Positions 37,350 through 49,517 are shown, counted from the stretch's first letter. The stretch: DNA of 64,000 nt from Basidiobolus meristosporus CBS 931.73 (GCA_002104905.1 MCFE01000453.1:1-64000), one strand, 5' to 3'. Numbers and translations are program-made. The notes: generated from the letters alone by a model not told the origin.

Positions 37350-37967
37350 GGGTATAGTGATTAGTAACCCTATGGTTACTCAATCGGATTATGGCATGAC
37401 TGAAACAAGTTTTGAAATTCATTATTTCGAAGTACTAATAATGGGAATAACTGTTCGTAAGTTTACCTAGTTCGTTGATTAACGCTGAAACACATCCGTA
37501 TTGCATCTCCAATTGCAATAGTATGCCATGTGAGGCTTAAAACGATTTTTCAAGTTGAGTTCAAATATATACATCCTGACATGCTGTCTAACTAGAGGGT
37601 CAGGGTTTTGCGTACTTCACAAAGCCAGTCAAAGGATGGGTTTCTACCAAAGTGTGATTAGGCTAATTTCATCAGGTTGCAAAGAATGAATAGCATGCTT
37701 CATGCCACCATTACTGATTGTTTGAAAGATGCGAGGGCTTCCTAAACGGGAATGTGGTGATAGACCATCGAGATACTAGTTCATTGCTAGGATCACTCAC
37801 AAGTCCGAATAAGAATCATAGCTTCTGCAGATTAAACTTCCCAGCCTTTTTCCGCGACTCTGCACACAGCATTATGATATCCAGTCCAAGGCAAACATGT
37901 GTAATGCGAAGTTGAATCAACGGAACTAGAAGTGACAGCAGCCCAATGGTTCCTGTATTGAGCATAT
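37350..37967. other. spacer upstream of gene C, no gene seen
   Basis: About 620 bp with only short frames. It ends where the right copy of the segmental duplication begins. Confidence 0.45.
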
Positions 37968-38553
37968 ATTATATACCACAGTGCGATACAAATGGTAGCC
38001 AGCAAAAAGTATGGATCATAAGTGAGGATAGCAATTCAATCCCTGATTTGGGCTGCAGGAATACTGCTGTGCACCAAAGAGTCCTTGGATTGGTAGGTGG
38101 CTAAATGATAATTAATGGAGCTGAGTTGGTCTGGATTCAGGTCACGGTATCGAATGCCAGCTTTGTGAACATCAATCAGAAGTGAATGAACGGAGCCATT
38201 GATTGGGTGTACAGAGCATGTCATGAGCTCGTTGTCCCGCGTTTCACCGGAGTGAGGAGAAACCCGCATGATTGGTACAAGAAACATTCATGTGGGAAAC
38301 GTAGCACAACGCATGGGGGCGAGCAGAGTGCTAGCGCACAGTCAGTCAGCCTATGGCCAGTCAAATCAGATCATGCGCTAACTGTGTCTGGAGAATGACA
38401 AAGTGAGCATCCGAGCAATTAAGAGCAGAAGAGATATACACGCCACCATCACTCGATTGTTGCCAATGCAGAGGTTGGATAGCGTTATACGGTTGCCAAA
38501 AATGGAACCTTTATTGTGGTATAGCTTCAATAACTGACAAAGCAGCACGAAGT
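37968..38553. repeat. segmental duplication, right copy
   Basis: Matches 32880-33462, including the stretch leading into the 3' end of gene B. Differences are scattered single bases plus a few short indels near 38395-38440. Its right end contains the last 40 bp of an O-methyltransferase B-like gene and continues as the pseudogene. Confidence 0.8.
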
Positions 38554-38815
38554 TAAAATTCGCCTGCTTTATAATGTGACCTTTTCAGTATGTGGGTTGC
38601 TATCGATTCGGACCAGGTATGTATCATTTGACAATAGCAGGCTGAGTGGTGACACGATCCAGTAACCTGGGGTAATCTTTCTCCCATACCTACATCAATC
38701 AACGTTAGTCTTGTGCAAAAGTGAACAAGGAATATATAGTAGAACGGATACTTGTCTTGCCTGTCCAGCCAACCTCTCTCTGTCGAAGATCTTCCACAGA
38801 GCATTCAAACATCTT
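38511..38815 (-). pseudogene. O-methyltransferase pseudogene (copy of B)
   Basis: Fragments of gene B survive in order on the minus strand: the end of exon 6 (38511-38553), part of exon 6 around the HNW region (about 38580-38620), exon 5 with its intron border (about 38640-38702), and the end of exon 4 (about 38751-38805). Large internal deletions and shifts remove all of the 5' half. It sits beside gene D exactly as B sits beside C, so it is the remains of B in the duplicated unit. Confidence 0.8.
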
Positions 38816-39092
38816 AGTTACAATGTTAAGTGTCTGCTGGCCTGGGCTAGATGGTATGTAGTTAGGCTCTTTGGCTTACGCCTGTACGCACAATGTACTT
38901 CGATTACTTGTTGCTTAACAGAGCATGGGATTACCACCTATGGACAGCTTTTTAGCCATCATACTCGCTTTGCAAGCGGTTCATCATATTTCTCAGACTA
39001 GAGTTTATTTCATAAATAATTGATTGAATATCCATAGATTCACAAACAAGGAATTGAATTCTACCAATTAATCGTGACGCACAAGTTCCGTC

Positions 39093-40712
39093 TTAGCATG
39101 GCACGGCCTCAATGATCGATGAAAAGGCCCGCAGCTGCCAGACTCTACTAAACCTGAACCCTGAGGATTGAAAAAGATATTTGAACTCCTTTTCGGTACG
39201 CTCCTTAGCCAAGTAGGTTGCTCCCATCATAAGATCCATTTGATTCGCTATGCGATCACTGGTATTGGCATCTCTCGACATAACAATATCTGCTATCAGC
39301 AGTAGTCCGTTTGGAGGGATAGCTGCTCTGACACACTTAAGTATCTGAATTGACTGCTCGTCAGTCCAGTCATGAAGAATCCATCTCATGAAGTATACAT
39401 CCGCACCTGGACAAACTGATTTGAAGAAGTCGCCTGGAAATAGGGGCGTTAGTGGGTGTAGACAAGCAAAAGCATTGGCTGGTAATACCCGGCTGAAAGG
39501 TGACACGATCCAGCAGCTCGGGGTGGTTTTTTTCCCATGCCTACATCAGTCAGCATTAGTCTTGGGGAGAAGTCAAGAAGGAAACGAGAGCAGTGTATGT
39601 ACCGGTTTCGCCTGCTCAATCACGGCCTCTCTGTCGAAGAGCTTCCCCCGAAGCTCAGTGCGGTTTTTGAGAAGGTAGCGCAGAAATCCACCAGTGCCAC
39701 CACCGATATCTGCAACCGTTTGGCCATTGTGACGACTCCAGTCGTAGTCTGAGTGGTGGATGGAATGTTAGCATGGCTGGCCAAGTGATGATCACCAGGT
39801 ATATCATTAGCAACCTTCAACCAGTCCGAAATTGGTCAGCTCAGACAACCCGATCATGGCATCCGAAAAGACTTTGACCATGTGTCTGTTCTCTGGTTTC
39901 TCGTAATGAACCCATTTGGAGTCGTCGGTATCGAAATACTCGGAGAACACTGTCCTTTTCTGATTTGGATCCAGTGCATGATGGAATTTGGTCCATACAT
40001 TGTAACTCTCGCCAGGCCTAAGGCAAAAGTTACTTAAACGTCAACATTTGGCATGCAACGTGTCTCATAGCTACCAGTATGTCACCCAACCAAGCTGGCT
40101 TCGCGGATGGCCGGAGCGAAGGAAGTCAGAGGCTCTGTTGTTGGCATAGATTCTCGATCCCACTTCGGTCTCTTGGAATAGTCCCAGCCGAATGCTGGTG
40201 CGAAGAACTCGCTCTGTGACAGGATCAGTCGGTTAGAAATGTATGGATCAGTGACCTTGCTGAGTCGTGGTTACATGAGGAGAAATAGTCATGAAGGCTA
40301 CCAAGGCCAACGAGCCAAAGATCAACTCACCAAGCATATCTGGCTTAGCATTCACTTTTTGCGCCAATTCGTCCAAGTGCAGCGGGCCATCCTGGAGTGC
40401 ATCGGCAACTCGATAATTACCCAACTCGGAAACGGCCTTGCTCTCTATGTAGGATCCGGCAATCTGGGCTATACGTGTGGTCGGAGGCAAGATCCTACTC
40501 TGCAGGTGATCCAATGAGCACGACAATTGTTGGGCTGCTTTCCAAGCTTCCAAGGATAAGTTGGACTGGTCACAGCAAGTGGTGTCAGACTCGGTGTACT
40601 GGTCGAGTTCATCCAACTTTTCGGTGACCTGAGCGATCCTCTTGCTCAGCTCTTCGAAGAGCTGTACTAATATGGCCGAAGGGTTTATTTCGGGATTTAT
40701 GGTTGGACTCAT
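39093..40712 (-). CDS. O-methyltransferase D (family 2), mosaic of A- and C-like parts
   Basis: Six exons: 40331-40712, 40075-40213, 39815-40017, 39603-39748, 39489-39540 and 39093-39433; 420 residues. It has the dimerisation domain, motif I DIGGGTGGFL and ILHDW with His328, and is intact. Exons 1-2, intron 2 and the promoter match gene A; exons 4-6, introns 4-5 and the 3' flank match gene C. The change occurs around exon 3. The start at 40712 is chosen over an upstream in-frame GTG because the TATA box lies only 57-66 bp upstream of the ATG. Cytosolic; likely aromatic or polyketide O-methylation, substrate unknown. Confidence 0.9.
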
Positions 40713-40768
40713 CTTGGGTGTTTGCTTTGAATTGGAAGCTTTGCATTCGTCATAGAAATCAGCCGTAC

Positions 40769-40778
40769 TTTTTATATA
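40769..40778 (-). promoter_or_regulatory. TATA box of O-methyltransferase D
   Basis: TATATAAAAA on the minus strand, 57-66 bp upstream of the ATG, homologous to the box of gene A. Confidence 0.55.
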
Positions 40779-42837
40779 TCTCGAGGCGAACACGTCTCCC
40801 GAAATGTTTGACTACACGGAATGGGTAATTATGGGCAATGCAGTGTGGTCTGAACGATACGACCTGAGACTTGACAATCGCACCTCTTCTCAATGAGGAT
40901 TGGGTGACTACTAGATATCCCTTGGTTTTACTGGATTATTGGGCCTTAGCTGCATAAGGGTCGCACAATGCTTGGTCCCCTTGTACTTCCTCTATTCCAC
41001 CTGCCGCCCGTTATGCAGGGTGAGCATGATTAGTCGAATACCTACTCAGCCTTGGGTGATTAACGATTGATTGATTAGTTGCTTAATTAGCTGGCTGTTA
41101 ATTCCAGCATCTGTGCTTGTCGAAGATTGCATTGCGGTACTAATCGGGCAAATAGACTGAACAACAACTTCATCTTAACTTGGAGCGTTGAAATTTGTTA
41201 AAGACTTGATCATTGCTCTGCTTTCTGGGAAAGTACTGATATGATGTTTGTGCAAGTAGCCAGGTGAAGGGTTCTAATGACTTTATTCTCCCCTCTAATG
41301 GGCGGATCTGGATACCTGCTGGTAGATTATGGTAATGTGGAATGATAGACATTCTTTGCCCAAAGAGAGACAACTTGCTATCTTATGCTTCCAAGATTGT
41401 AGAGTAGATATAACAACCCACCATACCACATGCTAACTCCGAACCTAAGCTTCTTGAATTACTGTAAACCTGAGGTACATATGTCAAAAACTGTGTCTCT
41501 GATTATCTAGCTGATAATAATTGGTGGTATCTTTTTTAGGTCTGATAGTTAATTATCTTAATCCAGGGTATGAGTTCTCCCATCAGCAGAATTTTATCAT
41601 TGCCAGTTCAGGTCATGTGTGCTACCTCATGCTAACATACACTTTGATTGTCACGGCACAAGAAAGTTCCCTCGGCGTTAGGGTTGCCACCGGCTGTACC
41701 TCGAGAAATAATGCCCTTGAATCCTCCAAAGCCTCAAATAGGTACGTTAATAGCTCTGTACTAATCGGGTCCTTGCTTTCCAACTACCACATGTGGGGAC
41801 GGAGTCGTGCAAATAACGCACCTTGATGTGGGTAAGCGCGCAATCCGGATGTTCAGGATGGGTGTTTATCAAGGCGCAATGCTTTTTGGAGTAGTCAGGC
41901 CATCAAATTAAGGTAAACACGCTCTATCTTGACTAAATAGATCGGCAAAAGAGGAAATGGTGAGATAGACTGCGGGATGCGCCCCCCAGAGATTTCGATT
42001 GTGGTACATTGGATCGATTCAGTAGAACCTAGCTAATGGCAGGCTGAATCATTGATTTCCATCCATTGAGCAAATTGGGTAATGTTATGTGGTCTGGTGT
42101 GTAGCATGGTTCCATTTTAGATGGACTTACGTAAAAGATTATCAGGCGATCGAGATCGGGGCGATCGCTCAAACCTTCATGTATTCAGACATCCTTACTA
42201 AACGGTGCCTCTGGGGAGCATGGAGGTAGGAGCATCATATTGGGTAAGCAATGCACCTCGTTTCATGCCCGGGGTCACACTGGTGACTATCCAAGGATGC
42301 CATAGGCATGATTTTGGGTGGTTTTATTGATGTTGCAATCGTCGCCCAAGCCGATACATTGTAAACCCATTTAATCTATTAAGGGATCGGCACCATATCT
42401 ATCTCGTTGGCAGCGTATATGGTGCAAGCCTCCATTCGGTTACCATCAATTTTTTAATGTAGTCACTAAGGTAGATCTGGAAGTGTTGCATCATTGATTC
42501 CTGCTTCCAGCTCTCCTCACAAGACATCATGGCGATTAGGGTAGTGGTTATATCCATATTTGTCACGGTGCCAAGGTCAAAAAACCCATCATCCCGTTAC
42601 ACTTCGCACCTACAGGGTTGAAATGATTGGCCATTATGCATTCAAACAGAGGTCTGCCGTAACCGTAAACACTATCTAGAGGCACCATGATTTGTTCCAG
42701 GTAATTGTACCAATTCGGCTCACAGATAAAACGATATCCCTGATGTTGATTGTACCGATTTTCCTATAAAGTTTATCCAGTCGACTTTTTTGGTGAAGAA
42801 TACACTACTTTTCGTCTTCTTTGGAACTCTGCGTTGA
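40779..42837. other. intergenic region between gene D and the phytochrome
   Basis: About 2 kb without a supported gene or long repeat. Frames are short. The last 60 bp are pyrimidine-rich and lead to the phytochrome ATG. Confidence 0.5.
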
Positions 42838-45800
42838 ATGGCGAAGCACAAATTCCCACAAGATCTTATCGCTGTTATTGATAAAGAGCTTCACATCAAG
42901 TGCAATGACAATCTTATTCCTTGCGAGAAAGAGCCAATTCATGTTCCTGGTGCTATTCAATCTCATGGCGCCCTAATGGCGCTATCGAGTACCTCCCTTC
43001 GGATTGAATACATAAGCGAAAATCTTCCCACATATTTTGGAGTCCCTCATATAACACCTCAGGATTTTTTTAATTTACGTAGCTTTAACAAGCTTGTTTC
43101 CGACTCTCATCGGGACGACTTCCGTCGACGCCTTGATTCACTCCGTGATGCTTCCAAAGTAGGCGCTGATGGGTTTGTCCTCCATTTAGATACTACTCCA
43201 TTCTGGAAATCCCCGAAGTACCAAGAAGCACTGCAGCCTCAATACAACCGCTCCCCTCCGCCCTACGACAACACTGACGGCACTCCCAGAAATCGAACCC
43301 AGCGTAGAGGCTACTTCCCTACGACTCCTAATGGTGCTTTCGACGTACAGCCGCCAACTTCTAGCTCCGCCCATACGTATTATGATTACGAGAGCTCTGA
43401 CGACGAGGAGGCCTCCGTATATGAGATCTCTTTTTATTGTAGTATGCACAAGTGTAGTAAAAACCCCAATCTTATCGTCCTCGAGTTCGAAGAGTACAAC
43501 ACTCTCTCACATCAAGCATACGACAAGTTCTTCTTTTCGATGAACTCATTGGTCCATTCCTTCGGATCGGCGAAGTCCGTACAGGAGTTGTGCACGCTGG
43601 CTGTCAAATATGTTAAAAATGTGACTGGTTACGATAGGGTCATGATGTACCAATTCGACGAAGACTGGCATGGGGTTGTAATCGGTAAGCTCCGATTAAT
43701 GATAGAGTATTGATTTTGGCTGACATTGACCTTCCAATTCAGCCGAAGAAATTGATGAAGAATCAGACGCTGAGCGCTATCTCGGCATCCACTTTCCTGC
43801 TAGTGACATACCTAAGCAGGCCAGGTAGGCGTCCTTATGTTCTTCCACCTTGCAACCCGACATTCACCTTTCTCTCTCCCATCAACGGTACACAGAGAAC
43901 TCTATCTGCTCAACAAATCTCGCTACCTTGTCAATAGAAGTGCTCCAACCTCGAGAATTCTTCAAGCAAATCGCTCCCAGGCTCCAAGCGGACCAAACTC
44001 GCGAGACATGCGAGGCCCCGGTGGTAAACAATACTCCCAGGGTTCGAGTGACAACAGCATGGCAAGACCATTAACACAGCTCCAGATACCATGCCATTCC
44101 CAGTCAATGCTTAAATCACAGCATAGAGCTGGGAGCTCACAACAAATCCCATATGGTAAGCCGGTTGATATGACTTACTGTCACTTGAGGGCCATGAGCC
44201 CCATACATTTAATTTATTTGAAGAATATGGGCGTTGAGTCTAGCATGAGTATCGGGGTCATTGTTTATGGCGTGCTTTGGGGCTTGATTTGTTGGTGAGT
44301 GCCCCTTTCTCAGTGATGATTTGTCAAGCCCATCTATTCCCCTATATCCCTACTAAGTTGCCAGTTCTGACCTTCAACTACATGTAGTCATCACTTCGAG
44401 CCGCTCCCGGTTACCTACCAGGCTCGCACAGCTTGCGCCTATCTGGGAAATATTATATCCACCCAACTGGAGAATCTGATTAACCATATTCGATTCAAAC
44501 AATGCGACCAAGTCAGGAAGCTATCCGAGGAGTATTGGGTGAAGCAGGGCCTAAAAAGACCGCCTGGAAAGAAGACGTTTTTGCCGTATCCTAATGATAG
44601 CGTGCTCAACAGCGAGATAGAGCCAGAGATGGGTGACGAAGATAAGGCAGTGCCCGCTGATGAACTGGAGCGCTTGTCAGAGAGGCGGAGCTATAGCGAA
44701 TACCCTCTAGCTAGTGGTCACGAGTCTATGAATGAGCTCAAGAGTCGCATAATGACCGAGAAATTGCGTGAAGGCTTGATTGGCAATAATGCATATTCCA
44801 CCTCCGCAGACGCCCCAGTAGAGTCTAAGCACACAACGGATGCTGATTGGGCGATGGCGTATGAGCGATTCATCCGCGCCACCGGTCCTGCCGTATGCAA
44901 GCTTGTAGGTGCGGATTACTCGTTTTTCATGATTCGTAATCGCGGGATAGCTATTCCCTCACCAGCGTTCATTCCTGATCCATGGGCATTGGAGAGATAC
45001 GTAAATTACATCAAAGCCGCTGAGATCACGGACATTATCGTGTCGAATCACGTCTCCAAGGACTTCGAGGGGCTAAAGAGTTCAAGAGGACTTGCAGGGG
45101 TCATCCATATCCCGTTGAGCGACGACGGAAGAGACTGGATATGCTTTTGTAAGATGGAGGAAATCGCGCATGTGACCTGGGCGGTAGGCATCTCTATTCC
45201 ATGGATCATAGACCATACTACTCACCGCATTGATCAAATTATATAGGGAGAGCCGAAGAAGTTCTTGGAGCCTAGCGAGCCAACTGGTGATGGGTCAGGC
45301 CAACAGTTTCTGATGCCAAGAACCTCGTTTTCCAGATGGACTCAAATAATAGAGGGGAAGTCGCCGCAGTGGAGTCAGGTCAACCCGGAGCTGCTGTTGA
45401 CCATCAAATCGGTCTACGAAGAATCCCTGAAAACTTGGAAGAACAAAATGCTGATCATCGACAATCGTCAAGCCAGGGATAAAAACGCTGAGCTGGAGAG
45501 GGCGAAACGCATTGCTGAGGAGAGTGACAAGAAAAAAAGCATGCTGTTGGCCAATGTGTCACACGAAGGTACCCATGTTGTGAATCGGATGATTCGGTGC
45601 GAAGGTATCACTCAACCATTTTACCAAATCGATTCTAGTGCGAACCCCTTTGCATGCCATCTCGGGGGTCATCGAGTTGGTGTTGGATACGCAGCTCGAC
45701 GATGGGCAGAAGCAGATGTTGCTGGAGGCAAAGCTGGCCTCAAGTTCTTTGACATCCATTATCAACGATCTGCTCGACTTCGCTAAACTGGAGGCTGGCA

Positions 45801-47199
45801 CTCTACCGCTACATAATGTCGCCTTTAACCTGCCGAATTTGGTGAAGGAGATAGCACGCATGTATACGCAAGCGATAAAAACCAAAGGGGTTGAGTTCCA
45901 GATTCTCATAGACAGTTCTCTACCCCAGTGGATACGGGGAGACCAACAGCGGATTAAGCAGATCCTGATGAATTTCGTGAGCAACTCGTGTAAGTACACG
46001 TACCAAGGGAAGATCACTATGGATGCGGAGCTGATCACCGTCAAAGAGGATGGTAAGGTGGATATCAAGCTCCGTGTCGCTGACAGCGGGATTGGGATCC
46101 CCCGAGACAAGCAGCCACTTATCTTCGAGAAATTTGAGCAGGTTGACAACTCATTGTCTAGGGCTATAAGCGGCACTGGCCTTGGGTTGGCTATTGCTCA
46201 AACTTTATCTAAGAATATGGGTGGCAACATCGGCTTCTCCTCAGTCGAGGGAGAAGGAAGCGAGTTCTACGTGATCATCCCGTTTGAAGTTGTGGATGAT
46301 CATCACTCGGTGAACGAAAATCCCAACTCCGACGACCATGGGGAGGAGGAAGCCTTAGTAGAGGACGGGATGAAAGCAAGCGAATGGGATCCCCAGATTC
46401 CTTCTTCTTTATTCAAATCCGAAACGAAGCCGAACCCCTCGTCGACCCAGGAGAGAACCGAGCCCATCACCCCCATTGTTAAACCCACGGTGGTCAAAAA
46501 GAGGGTCAAAAAGGTCGCTACCAGTGGGTCGAGTCCACGCGCGCCCGTCAAATCTCGTACCAGGCTTGAGAGTGTACTTACGCCTACATCACCCATGTCT
46601 CCCGTTCAACTAACGAAGGATCAACTAAACAACATCTCTGACGATCCCAGCGTCCTTCTCAACGTGTTGGTGGTGGAAGATAACATTCTAAATCAGACGC
46701 TGATACTACGCATGCTGCAAAAGCTGAAGTACAACGTGGATGTCGCGAACAATGGTAAGGAGGCAGTGGATCTGTACAAGAAGAAAAACCAGAACGGATT
46801 ACCCGCTTCGGTTAACTCGAAGAGCGGTTTGTCGGCGGATATGTTCGACGTGATACTCATGGACTTGCAAATGCCGGTCATGGTAAGTTCATCCCCATCA
46901 ACAGGGCGGTTCCTTTTGCTTCACTGTGGATACTGACCTCCATTTGTTAGGATGGTTTCGAGGCCACCTTTAATATATTGAATTTCCAATCTACCCATCC
47001 GCCTATGCAAGGCCGTCATGTGGCACCTATCATTGCGGTTACAGCTCAAGCCATGAGGGGTGACAGAGAACTGTGCCTTAGCAAGGGCATGAAAGGGTAT
47101 ATTAGCAAACCTATTGATTTCAAACTCTTCCGGGAGACTCTAGATGACATCAAAAAAGAGAAAATCAAGAACCTACAGAGCGTCGATATCACTCTTTAG
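42838..47199 (+). CDS. PHY: phytochrome hybrid histidine kinase (red/far-red photoreceptor)
   Basis: Seven exons: 42838-43684, 43743-43824, 43896-44294, 44388-45183, 45247-45568, 45639-46882 and 46951-47199; 3,939 coding nt, 1,312 residues. Order: PAS with bilin-attachment Cys29 in [20 protein letters not shown] with PASDIP at 301-306, SPIH (His414) and CHH at 443-445, PHY, HisKA with His814 in SHEVRTPLH, HATPase (DSGIGIP, GTGLGL), a basic Ser/Pro linker, and a receiver with Asp1224 in VILMDLQMP. The Cys position predicts biliverdin as chromophore. All exon joins keep frame and rebuild conserved motifs ([24 protein letters not shown]). Compared with other fungal phytochromes as I recall them, the N-terminal extension is short (28 residues). 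The PAS (about 120-195) and GAF (about 330-390) domains carry low-complexity inserts. Cytosolic or nuclear light signalling is expected. Confidence 0.94.
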
Positions 47200-47493
47200 G
47201 TAGCAAGATTTCTCGTCAATGCCGGTGTAGCCCATCTTAGATATCTGCCCACATCCCCGCACAATCCATCACAACACGATCATGCATGCCAGTATGACGC
47301 CTGAAAATACTGGCATATCACCAGGAATGTTTAATTATAGCTTTAGAGGGACTGGCGTTAATATATGTTGCCAGCCGGATTACGCTTCATTGGTCAATTC
47401 ATCGCGCCGCCCAAGGTTGATGTTTTTACCCCTGAAATTCTTACCGTTATGTAAATAAACCCACCACTGTGAAGGGCTGATAATGAGCTTGCA

Positions 47494-47782
47494 ATGAAAA
47501 TCGCCTTCTCAGTTGCCGAACACCGCTGGTGTCTATTTGTCGGCGGTGATGGCTGCATCCATTCCTATCCCAAACCAAAATTCCCCCCTCCCGTCGTCAA
47601 CAAAGAATGGGCCATGCTACCAGCAGCATTGGCCAAGTTTGAGGCATGTCTGGACAAGCACAAGTCCTCCGTATGTTTATGGAAGCTTCTGCATCATCAT
47701 TATATCATCGCACAATTGTCTCCTATGGGTTCTATTCTCCCTTCCAATTTCTTAGTATGATAAAACGGCCGTCAGCTGCTGA
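47494..47782 (+). CDS. possible small two-exon protein of unknown function
   Basis: Exon 47494-47670 opens with ATG and encodes 59 residues rich in aromatic, Pro and Lys residues. A consensus donor GTATGT at 47671 and an acceptor CTTAG at 47755 define an 85-bp intron, after which eight codons end at TGA (47782), giving 67 residues. The splice motifs and phase are consistent, but no family is recognised and there is no signal peptide. Reading without splicing gives an 88-residue product. It lies 295 bp after the phytochrome stop on the same strand. Confidence 0.3.
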
Positions 47783-48289
47783 CAAGCCATATCCGAGTCA
47801 TGCACACCAAATTCTCCCCTATAATTTGCGCTTAACTAGGGTTTTTACCGCCCCCCTTCATTGTCTGATATTTTTCAGTTTACCATTACTCTCTCCTTTA
47901 CCCACTCTCACCATACGCTTCCCACATATAATGTGGATCAAAAGTGACGTTGCTTCTGACCTATCTACCACTATATATGCCCATACTTGCCGTAGCAATA
48001 GTTTGGGGAGTTTCTGAAGTGCTTTGGAAAACTCGATGATTCCATGGCATCCGGGCAGTTTGTTGAGCCAAAAACTTTGACATTGTTGTGATGTTTTTCA
48101 TTGAATCAGTGGAAATATTACTAGTGGAACTGATCAGTGATAAAAGTCAAAGTACAAGTTCTCTTGACTGGTATCCCTTTAACGGATAGCAATGAAATAC
48201 TTAATAGAATCCCCCAGGAAGTTCCATCGAAGCTTTGAGCCTCATTGAATACGCTTGAGCTTCCACTATTTGCAGGAATTACCCTATGA
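47783..48289. other. intergenic sequence without a gene
   Basis: About 500 bp with no recognisable coding or repeat feature. To its right the sequence turns AT-rich and CpG-poor, marking the start of the transposon-derived region. Confidence 0.45.
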
Positions 48290-49169
48290 GAAATCTCATG
48301 CTTGGAATTCATCCAATAATCTGCTAGTATTTGCTGGCATTCATCTAACATTTTTCCTTCAAATTTTTTGTTGTAAATCATTAAGTGGTGCATTACTTCT
48401 TACCAAATTTGGTATGAATACTATTTAGTCTAGCCACATTCTAGAAAATATGTCTTTGTGCCTGCCAAATAGCTAGAACCTGAGATATGGAGAGTTGTAA
48501 GTTTAGAGGAACTTGGAAACCTGCTGGCCTTCAACTAATTCTGTTTCTCAGGGTTAGTTAAACCTCATCACAATTATTTTGTTCATGGTAGCACATTATG
48601 CTCAAGTCCTTACCAAATATGTCTACAGGAATGCACTTGTGATTGCTTACACAGTCTGCTTATACTTCAACTGCAAGAGTGCAGCATCTTGACCCAGTCC
48701 AACTTAAAGCAAATCTACCAGCATTTGCCAGGTAGCTAAATAGATGTATGTCTGATAGAACTATCTAAGCTGCATCAATATTCAAGGTTACATCTATGCA
48801 CATAATAGAATATCAACACTATGAGAAATAATTTGATCCCACAGGTGGATCTAATTCAGATCAGCCATCAGGATTTTATGACAAGGCCATCATAATGCAA
48901 GTAGCTTAAAATTCTTTACCTACTTGACAACTCTGTGGCAGGACTCATGACAGTGTCATGCTGTCTTTACTGCAAAATATAGTACTAGACTTGACAGTGT
49001 TTTGATGGTCTTTCTGCAGGGCTTGCATGGTATTGAGGTGGTCCTAATGCTGTCTACACTTATTTGTACAGACCTAACTGGCCATTACATGCAGTAGCCT
49101 TATATGGTAAGATACCTGAGAGTGTTTTGATGGTCATTACATAAACCTCCAGTGGCATAATCATGGCAG
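48290..49169. repeat. retroelement-derived debris
   Basis: The part at 48290-48520 matches 30660-30930. The part at 48950-49150 recurs at 49790-49980 (shared phrases around GACAGTGTTTTG and GCAGACCTAAC). No coding capacity remains. CpG is almost absent. Confidence 0.45.
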
Positions 49170-49517
49170 TGTTGTAAGAATTTGTAATTCCACCTTTAAA
49201 GTCACCTAACTTTGTCACTAAGATCTATACCTTAAAGTCTTCAAGAATTCTGACCAAATTCCTTGCTGGGATCTAATTGGATTATTTTCACCAAAACATT
49301 AGGAGCCCAAAATATGAGTATTCTCAAAGCTGTCCAAATAGTCCTAGACTTTACATTCATGCTCTTTGGACCCTCTCAATATTTTCTACATGCTTGCACT
49401 ACCAAGACCCTATAAAATTATCAATACCACTTTTAGATGCAATAAATTATTAAGTAAAAACTACATAATCTAATTTTCCCCTCTATTGCTTCCAATATCT
49501 CCATAACTCTTACAGCA
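49170..49517 (+). repeat. Copia solo LTR, copy 4
   Basis: About 348 bp starting TGTTGTAAGA and ending TCTTACAGCA, with the same internal order as the other LTRs. No coding sequence adjoins it. Confidence 0.65.

Noticed and set aside
28063-40712. A secondary-metabolite biosynthetic cluster
   Set aside because: Only methyltransferases are present; no polyketide synthase, NRPS, terpene cyclase, P450 or transporter is seen within the window.
40713-40793. N-terminal extension of O-methyltransferase D from an upstream in-frame GTG
   Set aside because: The extension runs through the TATA box, and homologous gene A lacks an upstream in-frame ATG; the ATG at 40712 is the better start.
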